This document shows positions 33,693 to 41,572 of a DNA stretch of 64,000 nt, one piece after another. Positions within the stretch are counted from its first letter, which is position 1; every line of letters starts with the position of its first letter. A program made the translations under genes and the position numbers. The stretch covers positions 434,001 through 498,000 of the forward strand of contig NZ_WEGH01000004.1 in the NCBI RefSeq assembly GCF_009604375.1. Reading direction: 5' to 3'. Below the pieces are notes generated by a model that searched no databases, was not told the origin of the DNA, and worked only from the letters and a program-made list of their open reading frames with translations. The DNA is from Actinomadura macrotermitis (GTDB lineage Bacteria; Actinomycetota; Actinomycetes; Streptosporangiales; Streptosporangiaceae).

Positions 33693-34046
33693 GGCTCGAA
33701 CCTCGCACCCCCCGCCCCGCCGGGCACCCCCTTTATGCCTGGTTTAAGGAACGACTGAGGGGGAGTTATTTGGCTCTCGTCCGGCATGATCCGGCTGAGT
33801 CGATCGGGTGGCCGCTCACCTGCACGAACAAGGAAGAGAGACCGGCGAACCGTCCGGGACCGTCGATGCGGGTCGGCTCAGGCCGACCCGCGTTGGCTCC
33901 CCGTTTCGGCTCCCTGGCTCCCGTCCTTCGCAGGAGGGAGAACACCCATCACAATCAAGATCACCATGGCCACCCGCGTCGATGGAGCATGACACCTCAC
34001 CACGTGGCCCGACCCGCTGACCTACAGCCAAGCGATCACCGCACAG
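33693..34046. other. Intergenic region at the left edge of the integrative element
   Basis: I see no supported gene in these 350 bases. They contain a perfect 8-bp hairpin (GGGTCGGC-tcag-GCCGACCC, 33870-33889) and, just after it, a GGCTCCC-repeat block (33894-33920) that resembles the sequence right after the integrase gene at 46 kb. The second half has no visible signal. Confidence 0.5.
33894..33914. repeat. Candidate left att-associated repeat
   Basis: TGGCTCCCCG (33894-33903) followed by TCGGCTCCC (33906-33914) matches the pair found directly after the integrase stop codon (46096-46115), with one base difference in spacing. It may be a core site or an integrase arm-binding site. Confidence 0.35.
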
Positions 34047-34082
34047 AAGCCCCTGTGGAGCCCAAGGGCTCCACAGGGGCTT
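34047..34082 (-). terminator. Rho-independent-type terminator after the XRE regulator gene
   Basis: A perfect 17-bp stem (AAGCCCCTGTGGAGCCC / GGGCTCCACAGGGGCTT) with a 2-nt apical spacer lies about 20 bp beyond the stop of the leftward XRE gene. It may work in both directions. Confidence 0.85.
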
Positions 34083-34101
34083 CTTGCTGTCCAGGGCAGG
34101 C

Positions 34102-34833
34102 TTACGCAAGCGCCGTAGCTTGCGCCCAGACATGAGCGAAGCTGTCGAGGTAGGTGCTGGCCATGTCGCCGTCTTGGACACGACGTAGATGCATAACGGG
34201 TGCCTGTGCGGCAGCGACGCCGTAGACGTGCGGGTTGATTAAGAGATCATCGTCAGCGCGATAGATCGAGTTGTAGAGCACCGTGTCATGAAGCCGAAGC
34301 TCAACGCCGGGAACGTCGCGGAGCGGCCGGTAGAGCACAAGGGCATTGCGGATCTTGGCGGCGAGCGAGTCGCCGACTCCTTCATCGTCGCCACGCTCGC
34401 AGATACGCGAGCCGTCCGGATCGCCGAGGAGGATACGGACGGCGACTCCCTGCCGGGCCTTGTGCTCAAGAACGCGCAGAAGCCCGGCATCCTCGGCTAG
34501 GAAGAGGCCAGCGAAGGCCAAGATCCCGATCTCCTGTCGCGCGCTTTCCAGGTGGTGTTGCCAGACGCTTCGGGGGACGGCCCACCTGTGCGGGTAGGTG
34601 GCGAGAGGACCCGCCTCTGACGGCTCGGTCAGCGGGGAACGTGGCATGGCTTGCGGCCACAGATCACCTTCGTCAACGTCGAGCAACTCGGCGAGCGTCT
34701 CGCGATTCCTCGGATAGGGGACGCGGCCGGCGAGCCATCGGCGCACGGTCTTGCGATCAACCCCGACATGAGCGGCAACGTCCGCCTCGGCGAGCTGGGC
34801 ATCGGCAAAGGCACGCCGCAACGAGTCGTTCAC
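34102..34833 (-). CDS. XRE-family regulator with DUF5919/PLD-like C-terminal domain, paralogue 1
   Basis: The 243-aa protein has an N-terminal HTH at about residues 5-60 (LRRAFADAQLAEADVAAHVGVDRKTVRRWLAGRVPYPRNRETLAELLDV) and a C-terminal sensor domain from about residue 80 (YPHRWAVPRSVWQHHLESARQEIGILAFAGLFLAED, then AAKIRNALVLYRPL and HDTVLYNSIYRADDDLLINPHVYG). The HxTxLYNS-type segment recalls the phospholipase D fold. GTG start with GGGAGG upstream. A paralogue lies at 40644-41390. Both are preceded by the same GACGTCCCTAGG motif, so they probably bind it. The ligand is unknown. Confidence 0.85.
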   Translation of the reverse strand: MNDSLRRAFADAQLAEADVAAHVGVDRKTVRRWLAGRVPYPRNRETLAELLDVDEGDLWPQAMPRSPLTEPSEAGPLATYPHRWAVPRSVWQHHLESARQEIGILAFAGLFLAEDAGLLRVLEHKARQGVAVRILLGDPDGSRICERGDDEGVGDSLAAKIRNALVLYRPLRDVPGVELRLHDTVLYNSIYRADDDLLINPHVYGVAAAQAPVMHLRRVQDGDMASTYLDSFAHVWAQATALA

Positions 34834-34875
34834 CCGGACCTCCCGGAGAGTGCGTCACAGGCGACGTTAACAGAA

Positions 34876-34897
34876 GACGTCCCTAGACGTCCCTAGG
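34876..34897. promoter_or_regulatory. Tandem GACGTCCCTA operator (two copies, 10-bp period)
   Basis: GACGTCCCTA occurs at 34876 and 34886, followed by GG, about 43 bp upstream of the start of XRE paralogue 1. The same 12-mer GACGTCCCTAGG lies upstream of XRE paralogue 2, and a near copy precedes the HD gene. It is probably an operator of the XRE proteins. Confidence 0.65.
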
Positions 34898-35015
34898 TGC
34901 CGCTGGAGAGGTCCCGCAGGTGAAGCGAGGCTCGGTGCACAGGCCGAAGCTCCCAGAGCACAGACGCCGAGTCCGTCAACTCCCCTATCCGTGACCTTGT
35001 CGCCGAGGAGGCGCC

Positions 35016-35375
35016 ATGTCCATCGACCGTCCCCGAGAGACCGACGCCGTGCCCGATGAGATCCCGCTGCTCCCCGAGCCGCAGCAGCGGTTGGCCGCGC
35101 TCGCCGCCCACCTCAATGCGCACCGCTTCATGGTCGAGCTGACGAAGAAGGACTTGATCGTCCGCAACCCGGACGCGGACGGTTGCTGCCCCGACAACCC
35201 CGTTCTGTCCGACACGATCACGTGCCGTCCCTTCGAGCGGGACGGCGGACACCTGTGGTTCTCCACGGCGTCCAACGACCCGATCACCGAAGCCGAGCGG
35301 ATCACGGACGCCGTCCTCCGGATCAAGGGCAACCTGACGCCGCACACGGCCGACGACAGGACGGCACGTCGCTGA
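35016..35375 (+). CDS. Hypothetical protein of the integrative element
   Basis: The 119-aa product (MSIDRPRETDAVPDEIPLLP) has an amphipathic helical N-terminal half (RLAALAAHLNAHRFMVELTKKDLIVRNP) and a CCPDNP...ITCRPFERDGGHLWFST segment with three cysteines. A GAGGAGG lies 4-8 nt before the ATG. It diverges from the XRE gene, so it may share its operator. No family with known function is recognised. Confidence 0.65.
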   Translation: MSIDRPRETDAVPDEIPLLPEPQQRLAALAAHLNAHRFMVELTKKDLIVRNPDADGCCPDNPVLSDTITCRPFERDGGHLWFSTASNDPITEAERITDAVLRIKGNLTPHTADDRTARR

Positions 35376-35590
35376 TGACGCGGCCGGCCGGACAGCATCG
35401 CCGCACACGCCGGACGTCCGAAGACACCCGACTCCTGAAGCAGAGCGCTTCCCAGATCCGCACGGCGGGGCGGTCGAACCCCGCTTCCCGCCCCGTCGTG
35501 CTACCAACCCCGTCCGACGGTTGGGCAGTCGGCAAGCACCGACGCGGGCTCGCCATGCGCATCATCAGCGCGTTCGTGGACCTCGGTTGA
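35375..35590 (+). CDS. Possible small basic protein, overlapping start
   Basis: A 71-aa frame begins at an ATG that shares its A with the preceding stop codon (TGATG), which would allow translational coupling. The product is Arg-rich (MTRPAGQHRRTRRTSEDTRLL) with no recognisable domain. Coding potential is uncertain. Confidence 0.3.
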   Translation: MTRPAGQHRRTRRTSEDTRLLKQSASQIRTAGRSNPASRPVVLPTPSDGWAVGKHRRGLAMRIISAFVDLG

Positions 35591-35606
35591 CTCCCATCGG
35601 ACCACG

Positions 35607-35640
35607 TGTGGGGCTCAGGACATCCGTCCCGAGCCCCACA
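35607..35640 (+). terminator. Hairpin terminator candidate
   Basis: TGTGGGGCTC / GAGCCCCACA form a perfect 10-bp stem with an inner GGAC/GTCC stem in the loop. It separates the hypothetical gene(s) at 35.0-35.6 kb from the GntR gene. There is no T-run. Confidence 0.6.
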
Positions 35641-35663
35641 CATGCGACTGGAAAGGCCAGCGC

Positions 35664-36125
35664 GTGAGCCGACCAACGGCGTGGGGTGCCTACATCCGCA
35701 TTGCGGCCACACTGTGTCAGCGCATCGAGGACAGCACCTACGGGCCCGGGGCCCGGCTTCCTGCCGAGGTCCCCCTGAGCGCCGAGTTCAAGGTGGCGCG
35801 CAACACCGTTCGCCGTGCTCTGGCCATGCTCGAAGCCGAAGGGTTGGTCATGGCTCAGGTAGGTGTCGGCTGGTTCGTACACGACCCTGAAGCCTCCACC
35901 GTTGCGGCGTGCCCCCAGTACGAGCGCATCGCCGCCGACCTGCGAGCCAAGATCGAGAGCGGAGAGTTCAGCCCTGGCGATGCGCTGCCCAGCGAAGCGC
36001 GCATCTGCGAGCGCTACAGCGTCGCCCGCTTCACGGCGCGGCAAGCCTTCGCGAGCTTGGAAAGCTCCGGGCTCATCGAGTGCATCCATGGCAGGGGGCG
36101 CTTCGTGAGGTCAAGACGTCCCTAA
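35664..36125 (+). CDS. Tandem double GntR winged-helix regulator without effector domain
   Basis: The 153-aa protein consists of two consecutive GntR wHTH domains. Domain 1 at about 8-73 reads YIRIAATLCQRIEDSTYGPGARLPAE, then NTVRRALAMLEAEGLV. Domain 2 at about 85-150 reads YERIAADLRAKIESGEFSPGDALPSE, then TARQAFASLESSGLI. No UTRA, FCD or other ligand domain follows. The GTG start follows GGAAAGG. The last bases contain the GACGTCCCTA motif. In AICEs a GntR protein (KorSA type) represses transfer; a comparable role is inferred here. Confidence 0.85.
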   Translation: MSRPTAWGAYIRIAATLCQRIEDSTYGPGARLPAEVPLSAEFKVARNTVRRALAMLEAEGLVMAQVGVGWFVHDPEASTVAACPQYERIAADLRAKIESGEFSPGDALPSEARICERYSVARFTARQAFASLESSGLIECIHGRGRFVRSRRP

Positions 36126-36126
36126 G
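36115..36126. promoter_or_regulatory. Single GACGTCCCTAAG operator upstream of the HD gene
   Basis: This copy differs by one base from the 12-mer found upstream of both XRE genes. It overlaps the stop codon of the GntR gene and lies 53 bp before the HD gene start. Confidence 0.5.
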
Positions 36127-36178
36127 TGATCCGCTCATGTCCGTGGACGTCCACCGCTGTGCCTCTAACGTCGAGAAC

Positions 36179-36733
36179 ATGAGCAACACAGCCGAGTGGG
36201 CGCGTGAGATCGCACGCCAACACCTTGAGACGTCCCTGCCGCGCCGCTGGGCGCACACGCAGGGGGTAGCACAGCAGGCTCGTAGCCTCGCGTCGGCTCT
36301 CGGCGACCGCGCCGACCTCCTCGAAGCCGCCGCTTGGCTGCATGACGTCGGCTACGCCCCTGACCTCGTCGCGACCGGCTTTCACCCGCTAGACGGCGCC
36401 CGCTACCTACGCGACGTCCACCAAGCCGACGATCACCTGTGCCGCTTGGTCGCGCACCACTCATGCGCCGTAGTGGAAGCACGCGAGCGCGGACTCGCCG
36501 ACGAACTGACCAGCGAGTTCGGCAGTGAGCCGCCGGAACTCACCGACTCGCTCATCTACTGCGACATGACCACAAGCCCGGATGGCGATCACCTGCCCGT
36601 CGAGGAACGACTATCCGAAATCCTGGCACGTTATGGCAGTGAACATCCAGTGAATCGCTCTATTACAACAGCATCGCCGACTTTGATCGCCGCCGTGCAT
36701 AGAGTACATAGCCAGATCACAGCTAGCCCTTGA
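36179..36733 (+). CDS. HD-domain phosphohydrolase-like protein
   Basis: The 184-aa protein has the HD signature: RRWAHTQGVAQQARSLAS (first His), EAAAWLHDVGYAPDL (HD pair at about 45-46), LVAHHSCAVVEAR and LTDSLIYCDMTTSPDGD (final Asp). HD proteins are metal-dependent phosphohydrolases, often of nucleotides. I use the ATG at 36179 (MSNTAEWAREIA); an upstream ATG at 36137 is also in frame. A decayed copy of this gene lies on the far side of the cargo gene at 39.8-40.1 kb. The last third is AT-richer than the rest. Confidence 0.8.
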   Translation: MSNTAEWAREIARQHLETSLPRRWAHTQGVAQQARSLASALGDRADLLEAAAWLHDVGYAPDLVATGFHPLDGARYLRDVHQADDHLCRLVAHHSCAVVEARERGLADELTSEFGSEPPELTDSLIYCDMTTSPDGDHLPVEERLSEILARYGSEHPVNRSITTASPTLIAAVHRVHSQITASP

Positions 36734-36783
36734 ATTTTCAATCAAGATCTAAATTATGCAACGAACAAATATTTCTGCGCCCT

Positions 36784-39690
36784 CTAATCAAGGTCAATCC
36801 ATGGCCGCAGCGACGCTGCGATAGCATCGCTTTCTAATTCATGCCCACGATCAAGGCTCTTCAACAAGGCAGTGGATGCATTGAGTCGATCCGGGTAGTA
36901 AAGCTCTGGCGCCAAGCAAGTAGGACAGTCACTGAGAAGACAAAAAGGTGAGAGCGGTATCGCCTCTCCCTGCTGAGTAAGCAAATAGACACTGTCGTCA
37001 GCTAGGGGGAGAGGGGCTTCAAACGCGATAGGCTCAAAGTCAGGATGATCGCCCATCAGGACGAGCCCAGAAGCCTCAAACTTACCCACCTGAGGAAGCC
37101 AGCGAATCCTATTTACATGCACCCACCGTGCTCGCGCTAGGAAGGCGCACCAAGATAGGCTACTGTGCATCAGTTTCTCAAGCTGGCCCAGACTCTTCTC
37201 AATCTCGGCACCAGTACGCGGGCCGGCTCCATGCCGGATCTTATTTCTTAGTTGCACTAAGCGATCAAGGTCCGACATAAGTCCCTTCCCGCCTTTCTTA
37301 GGCGCTGTAGCCTCAGCCAGGCCTGCCGCGTGATCACCAGCATCTCGAGCATCGGCCCCGACCGCTCGAATCACTGCGACCCAGTGCCCCAATGAGACAC
37401 CCCCACGCCCGACATACTGCTTCCATTTGTCGATTTCGGGAAGTTCCTGCCTCCCTCGGTACGCAGCAACCGCATGTGCGAAGATTCCAATTGAAAGAAT
37501 AAGCGACTCGACACACTGAAGAGCAGCTTCATGCTTTTCAACAGGAGTTTCACTATTTCTGAATTTGCGCACCGATCGCGCAATACCATAGGGATATGTT
37601 TCTTGAAAAACATCATACGGATCACTTCGCTTGCGCAAAGTCTGAGCAATAAGCGAGCTCAGATCAGCTGCTTCATCTAGGCGGCCGCGCCACTCACCTC
37701 GCCCCTCTTTTTCAAATATCCGTAGCTGCGATTCACGCAACCTGTTTTGAATTTTTTCAACCTCAATAACACCTTCCTTCAATCGAGCTAAAGAAGGGAG
37801 GATTTCATTAAAGTCACCATCAAATTTAGGGAGATGGACCTCAGCGAGCCCGCCATTCTTGATAGAAGGGCGACCCTCATAGAGTGAAATTTGTTTCTCG
37901 CCTTGAGGACTCGACAGGAAAGCAGCGACATATTCGGCGGGAACAGTTCCTTGAGTAAGCCTAATTACTACTAGACCATTCCCCGGCTGCACACCTTCAT
38001 AGCTGGCAGGAAGAACGGACCAGTAACGCACACTTGCCAGGTCACGTCCAACAATATCCCCTTCCCTAAGCCGTATCCGAGGTTCACGTTTCGTTACACG
38101 GACCGGGAGTTGCTCTATAGCAGGCAACTGAGAACCCAACAGAGAAGCAGTAAGGACCCGACACTTCACATCGACATTGTCGGAATTAGGGTTAACATCG
38201 AAATTATGATCATTAACGGAGATCGTCCCTCTATATATCTCAGTGAAACTTCCCAGACGTATCCCTTCCCGCGTCAACTTACTTCTCTCATGAGACTGTC
38301 TATAGTGATTCAACGAGAGGTTGAAATCTTCTTTAGCTATAGCGGATTTAGAGACGAGGAAACTCTGGTCGCTCGGCTTTCGCCTGCCTTCGCTATTGCG
38401 CGCCGACTTCCAACGATTCAAGAGATCGGGAAAATTATTCTTTGCATGTTCAGCCGAGGTCAACTTCACGCGAGGTGAGTGCCCGAGCTTCTCTTCCGGA
38501 AGGAGAGCTTTTCTTCTATCATCCAGACTCCAGCCATCAGCCATCACTTCATAGAACCAAACATCAGATCTTTTTTTAGAAGCCGGCTTGCTGAACAGTA
38601 GAGCCGATGCCGAGATACCGCTATTCGGCTTGAAGATTCCATTCGGAAGTTTGATTACCGCTTCGAGATCCAGGTCGTCGACAAGCATTCGACGAATCTT
38701 CACATGAGCTTCCGTTGAACCCCACAGAACTCCATCCGGAACAATTATCGCAGCGCGCCCCTCAGTTTTCAGCATTTTTGCCACTCGAACGATGAACAAA
38801 AGTTCCGCCTTCTTAGTCGATGCAACAGAAAGCAAATCTTCTGCAATGCTTTCACGTTGTGAGATACCGACAAATGGCGGTTTGCTGAGCACCAGAGAAT
38901 AACGGCCACTTTCGCGAGTAGCGGCCTCTGCAAGGACATCACCAAAGCGAACATTTGCATCGACAAAGTTATGGAAATGTAGATTCATTCCACTGATGCG
39001 CACCATGGCCACATTGGAGTCAATTCCTTGAATCCGAATCTGATAACCTTCTTCAGATGGTGGATCTGTGTCTTTTTTAATTTTATTAATATACTTTGCT
39101 GCAGAAACGAGAAATCCGCCAGAGTCGCATGCCGGGTCGCAGATCAGATCCCTCTCATTTGGCTCCATCATTTCAACCAGCAGGTCGATCAATTGACCAG
39201 GAGCAGAGAGAATCCCAGTACCTCCTGAGAGGTTGACTTTATTGAGCATGTACTCGTAAATGGCGCCCCAACCATCTACTTCATCGCTGGCTATCTCCTC
39301 AATCACATCAATGACCCTGGCGAGCAGACCGGGAGTGGGAATAGTGAAGCGGGCCCCTTCAAGGTAAGCGAGGGATTCATCACCCTCTCGGGCACAACTT
39401 CGGATCCAGGGAAATATCTCATCCCGCACAATGGAAAACATTTGCTCTGGAACTTCACTCAACAAACACGTCCATCGCAAACGATCGTCTGGCACAGAAA
39501 GAGAGGGGCGCTTATCCTGTGTCTCTTTCGCGTCGACATTCCACCGTTGAGCTGTTTGCTCAATATCAAGCGTGCGAATGAACATCAGATAGGAGACTTG
39601 CTCAAGAATTTCCGCTGGGTTGGACACTCCTCCCGTCCAGAAGGAGTCCCAAAGTCGGTCAACCTTGGCCCTGAGGTCACCAGAAATCAT
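36784..39690 (-). CDS. Pseudo-methylase (HsdM-like) - HsdS-like - HEPN-like fusion, putative defence protein
   Basis: The 968-aa protein starts with an HsdM N-terminal helical domain (LRAKVDRLWDSFWTGG) and an N6-adenine methylase domain (about 140-370). Motif I reads DPACDSGGF (185-193) where active enzymes have DPACG(S/T)GGF, and motif IV reads SKPPF (269-273) where active enzymes have NPPF or NPPY. A segment at about 480-640 resembles type I specificity (TRD-like) sequence, followed by helices. From about 710 a helical domain contains LRNKIRHGAG (RNx3H/RX4H at 815-820), the HEPN ribonuclease motif, and the C-terminus has CLLSDCPTC. No HsdR or separate HsdS is nearby. GC is about 45%, far below the flanks, so the gene was acquired recently. 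I infer an anti-phage role; enzymatic activity is not shown. Confidence 0.8.
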   Translation of the reverse strand: MISGDLRAKVDRLWDSFWTGGVSNPAEILEQVSYLMFIRTLDIEQTAQRWNVDAKETQDKRPSLSVPDDRLRWTCLLSEVPEQMFSIVRDEIFPWIRSCAREGDESLAYLEGARFTIPTPGLLARVIDVIEEIASDEVDGWGAIYEYMLNKVNLSGGTGILSAPGQLIDLLVEMMEPNERDLICDPACDSGGFLVSAAKYINKIKKDTDPPSEEGYQIRIQGIDSNVAMVRISGMNLHFHNFVDANVRFGDVLAEAATRESGRYSLVLSKPPFVGISQRESIAEDLLSVASTKKAELLFIVRVAKMLKTEGRAAIIVPDGVLWGSTEAHVKIRRMLVDDLDLEAVIKLPNGIFKPNSGISASALLFSKPASKKRSDVWFYEVMADGWSLDDRRKALLPEEKLGHSPRVKLTSAEHAKNNFPDLLNRWKSARNSEGRRKPSDQSFLVSKSAIAKEDFNLSLNHYRQSHERSKLTREGIRLGSFTEIYRGTISVNDHNFDVNPNSDNVDVKCRVLTASLLGSQLPAIEQLPVRVTKREPRIRLREGDIVGRDLASVRYWSVLPASYEGVQPGNGLVVIRLTQGTVPAEYVAAFLSSPQGEKQISLYEGRPSIKNGGLAEVHLPKFDGDFNEILPSLARLKEGVIEVEKIQNRLRESQLRIFEKEGRGEWRGRLDEAADLSSLIAQTLRKRSDPYDVFQETYPYGIARSVRKFRNSETPVEKHEAALQCVESLILSIGIFAHAVAAYRGRQELPEIDKWKQYVGRGGVSLGHWVAVIRAVGADARDAGDHAAGLAEATAPKKGGKGLMSDLDRLVQLRNKIRHGAGPRTGAEIEKSLGQLEKLMHSSLSWCAFLARARWVHVNRIRWLPQVGKFEASGLVLMGDHPDFEPIAFEAPLPLADDSVYLLTQQGEAIPLSPFCLLSDCPTCLAPELYYPDRLNASTALLKSLDRGHELESDAIAASLRPWIDLD

Positions 39691-39845
39691 GGTGTCTAGC
39701 TTAACGGATCCCGCATCGTTCCGGTAGGCAATTCAGAACGAACCTTCTGCATCGGCAGCATGCTCGGCAGATCCGAGCAGATGTGCGAGTGCATGCAAGC
39801 ACCGAGAATGCTCTCTAGATGAATGAGTTCAAGCTGGGCCGCAGC

Positions 39846-40129
39846 ACGTCAACCCGCAACCTGTGCCGATTGGCACTCATCACCGCTATGTTCTATCAGC
39901 AACTATGATCATGGATGCTCCCAAGCAGAGCAGTAGTTCAGGGCGAATCTATCGAAACATAATAAACGCGCTGATCTACTGTGACGTTGCTGTAGGTCCG
40001 AAAGACGAGCTCCTGTTCCTTAAGAAACGAATTGCCGGGCCTCTCGCTTGCTCGGGCAATGACCATCTAACCACTCATTCGATCACCGCGACATCACTGC
40101 CCTTCATCAACATCGTGCGCTGTGTATAG
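39846..40129 (+). pseudogene. Decayed copy of the HD-domain gene
   Basis: The frame after 39863 encodes INALIYCDVAVGPKDELLFLKKRIA and then GNDHLTTHSITATSLPFINIVRCV, which aligns with LIYCDMTTSPDGDHLPVEERLSEI and SEHPVNRSITTASPTLIAAVHRV of the HD protein at 36179-36733. Just upstream, in a shifted frame, CTGTGCCGATTGGCACTCATCA resembles the DNA encoding LCRLVAHHS. The HD pair itself is missing. It is a remnant of a second HD gene. Confidence 0.75.
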
Positions 40130-40163
40130 CACGAGCTACTGCCGGAGCGCTGTCCTGCATCGC

Positions 40164-40640
40164 CTAGGTGATCACGGGCTGGTCCCATTGCTCCAGGTGG
40201 TGCCCGATGCGTAGGCGCATTGAGGGATCTATCTGCAAGGCTTCGATATCCGCCGGCGCTACCCAGTGCACTTCGCTGGACTCATCGCTTGGCGTTGGGC
40301 TGCCACCCACGGGACGCGCGGTGAGCAGGATCGAGAACTCTTGGCGGACCTCGTCGTTGCTCGTGTAGTGGATTACATGCTTAGGATCGGAATAGATGCC
40401 GACGATCCCGGTGATCTCGCAGTCGATGCCGCTCTCTTCGCGGGTCTCTCTGATCGCGGCCTGTGCCACCGATTCCCCCAGGTCAATCGCCCCGCCCGGT
40501 ACTGCCCAGTTGCCGTTGTCGGTACGGCGGATCATGAGGATCTCGCCGTTGCCGTTGGTGACGATGACGTTGACCGATGGGACGAGACTGTTGGCCTTGG
40601 GCGCGTTGGGGTCGTCGTAGTAGTCGATCCTTCGGCCCAT
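40164..40640 (-). CDS. NUDIX hydrolase, possible Pif-like immunity protein
   Basis: The 158-aa protein carries a perfect NUDIX box: GAIDLGESVAQAAIRETREESGI (Gx5Ex7REx2EExGI). It starts three bases after the stop of the XRE paralogue at 40644, so both form one transcript. NUDIX enzymes hydrolyse nucleoside diphosphate-linked compounds. In the AICE pSAM2 the Pif protein, which prevents redundant transfer, also has a NUDIX motif; a similar function here is inference from location. Confidence 0.88.
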   Translation of the reverse strand: MGRRIDYYDDPNAPKANSLVPSVNVIVTNGNGEILMIRRTDNGNWAVPGGAIDLGESVAQAAIRETREESGIDCEITGIVGIYSDPKHVIHYTSNDEVRQEFSILLTARPVGGSPTPSDESSEVHWVAPADIEALQIDPSMRLRIGHHLEQWDQPVIT

Positions 40641-40643
40641 GGT

Positions 40644-41390
40644 TCAGTCTCCCGGTGACAGTGGCTTGGCGCCTTCCCAGACGCGTTCGAAGCTCTCAAG
40701 GTAGGTGGTGACGATCTCGCCGCCGGGGATCTTCCGCAGGTGCCAGAACGGCGCGTTCGACGCCCCGACGCCGTAGACGTGGGTGTTGACGAACACCTGC
40801 TCGTCGGCGAAGTAGATCGAGTTGTAGAGCACGGTGCTGTGCAGCCGGATCTCTACGGCCCCTGTGGCGAGCAGTGGCTTGTACAGCACGATGACGTTGC
40901 GGATCTTGGCTGCCATCGACTCGCCGATGCCCTCGTCCGCGCCGCGTTGGGCCACCTGTTCGGATTCCGGGTCGCCGAGGAGGATGCGGATGCGCACGCC
41001 GGCGCGGGCCTTGTCGGCGAGGATGCGCTGAGCGCCGTTGTCCTCGGCGAGGAAGAGTCCGCTATAGACGAGGATGCCGATCTCGCTTCGGGCTTCCGCG
41101 AACAGACGTCCCCATGCGTCCCTCGGGACGGCCCAGCGGTGCGGGTAGATCGTGACGATCTCACTGCTGGACGCCGAGACGACCTGTTCCTTGGTCAGCG
41201 CGTCGGGCCACAGGTAGGTCTCTTCCACGTCGAGCTGTGTTGCCACAGCTACGCGGGTGCGCCGGTACGGCTGACGGTCCTTGGTGATCCAGCGCTCGAC
41301 GGTCTTGGGATCGACGCCGATCTTGTCCGCGAGCGCGTTCACGGTGAGCCCTTTGTGGAACAGCGCGGCGCGCAGGCGTTCGTTCGGCAT
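40644..41390 (-). CDS. XRE-family regulator with DUF5919/PLD-like C-terminal domain, paralogue 2
   Basis: The 248-aa protein has an N-terminal HTH (LRAALFHKGLTVNALADKIGVDPKTVERWITKDRQPYRRTRVAVATQLDV) and the same C-terminal domain as paralogue 1: YPHRWAVPRDAWGRLFAEARSEIGILVYSGLFLAED, AAKIRNVIVLYKPL, HSTVLYNSIYFADEQVFVNTHVYG. The two proteins are clearly related over the C-terminal 165 residues but diverge in the HTH. It is co-transcribed with the NUDIX gene. I use the ATG at 41390; a GTG further upstream would include the operator. Confidence 0.85.
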   Translation of the reverse strand: MPNERLRAALFHKGLTVNALADKIGVDPKTVERWITKDRQPYRRTRVAVATQLDVEETYLWPDALTKEQVVSASSSEIVTIYPHRWAVPRDAWGRLFAEARSEIGILVYSGLFLAEDNGAQRILADKARAGVRIRILLGDPESEQVAQRGADEGIGESMAAKIRNVIVLYKPLLATGAVEIRLHSTVLYNSIYFADEQVFVNTHVYGVGASNAPFWHLRKIPGGEIVTTYLESFERVWEGAKPLSPGD

Positions 41391-41405
41391 GCACCTGTCC
41401 GGGGA

Positions 41406-41427
41406 CCTAGGGACGTCTGGGACGTCC
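41406..41427. promoter_or_regulatory. Tandem GACGTCCC operator upstream of XRE paralogue 2
   Basis: On the minus strand GACGTCCCA is followed by GACGTCCCTAGG (9-bp period). It lies 16 bp upstream of the XRE start and shares 12 identical bases with the site at 34886-34897. Confidence 0.6.
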
Positions 41428-41572
41428 AACCCTATGAGGACGTCCTGAACAGGTCCAGTCATGTAGTGATCCCGTCCCGCAGGTCAAGCGCACTCTCGAT
41501 CTCGTAAGGCAGCACCGACCGCCCGAGCCGCCCCCGCCGGACACGGGCCCTGCGAGAAAGAGGTGATCACCT

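Noticed and set aside
35375..35660. Further small genes between the 119-aa protein and GntR
   Set aside because: Apart from one weak overlapping ORF, only a hairpin is visible; no other frame has a start with ribosome-binding site.
36784..39690. Functional type I or type IIG restriction-modification system
   Set aside because: There is no HsdR or nuclease domain of that kind, and the methylase motifs I and IV are both altered, so an active R-M system is not supported.
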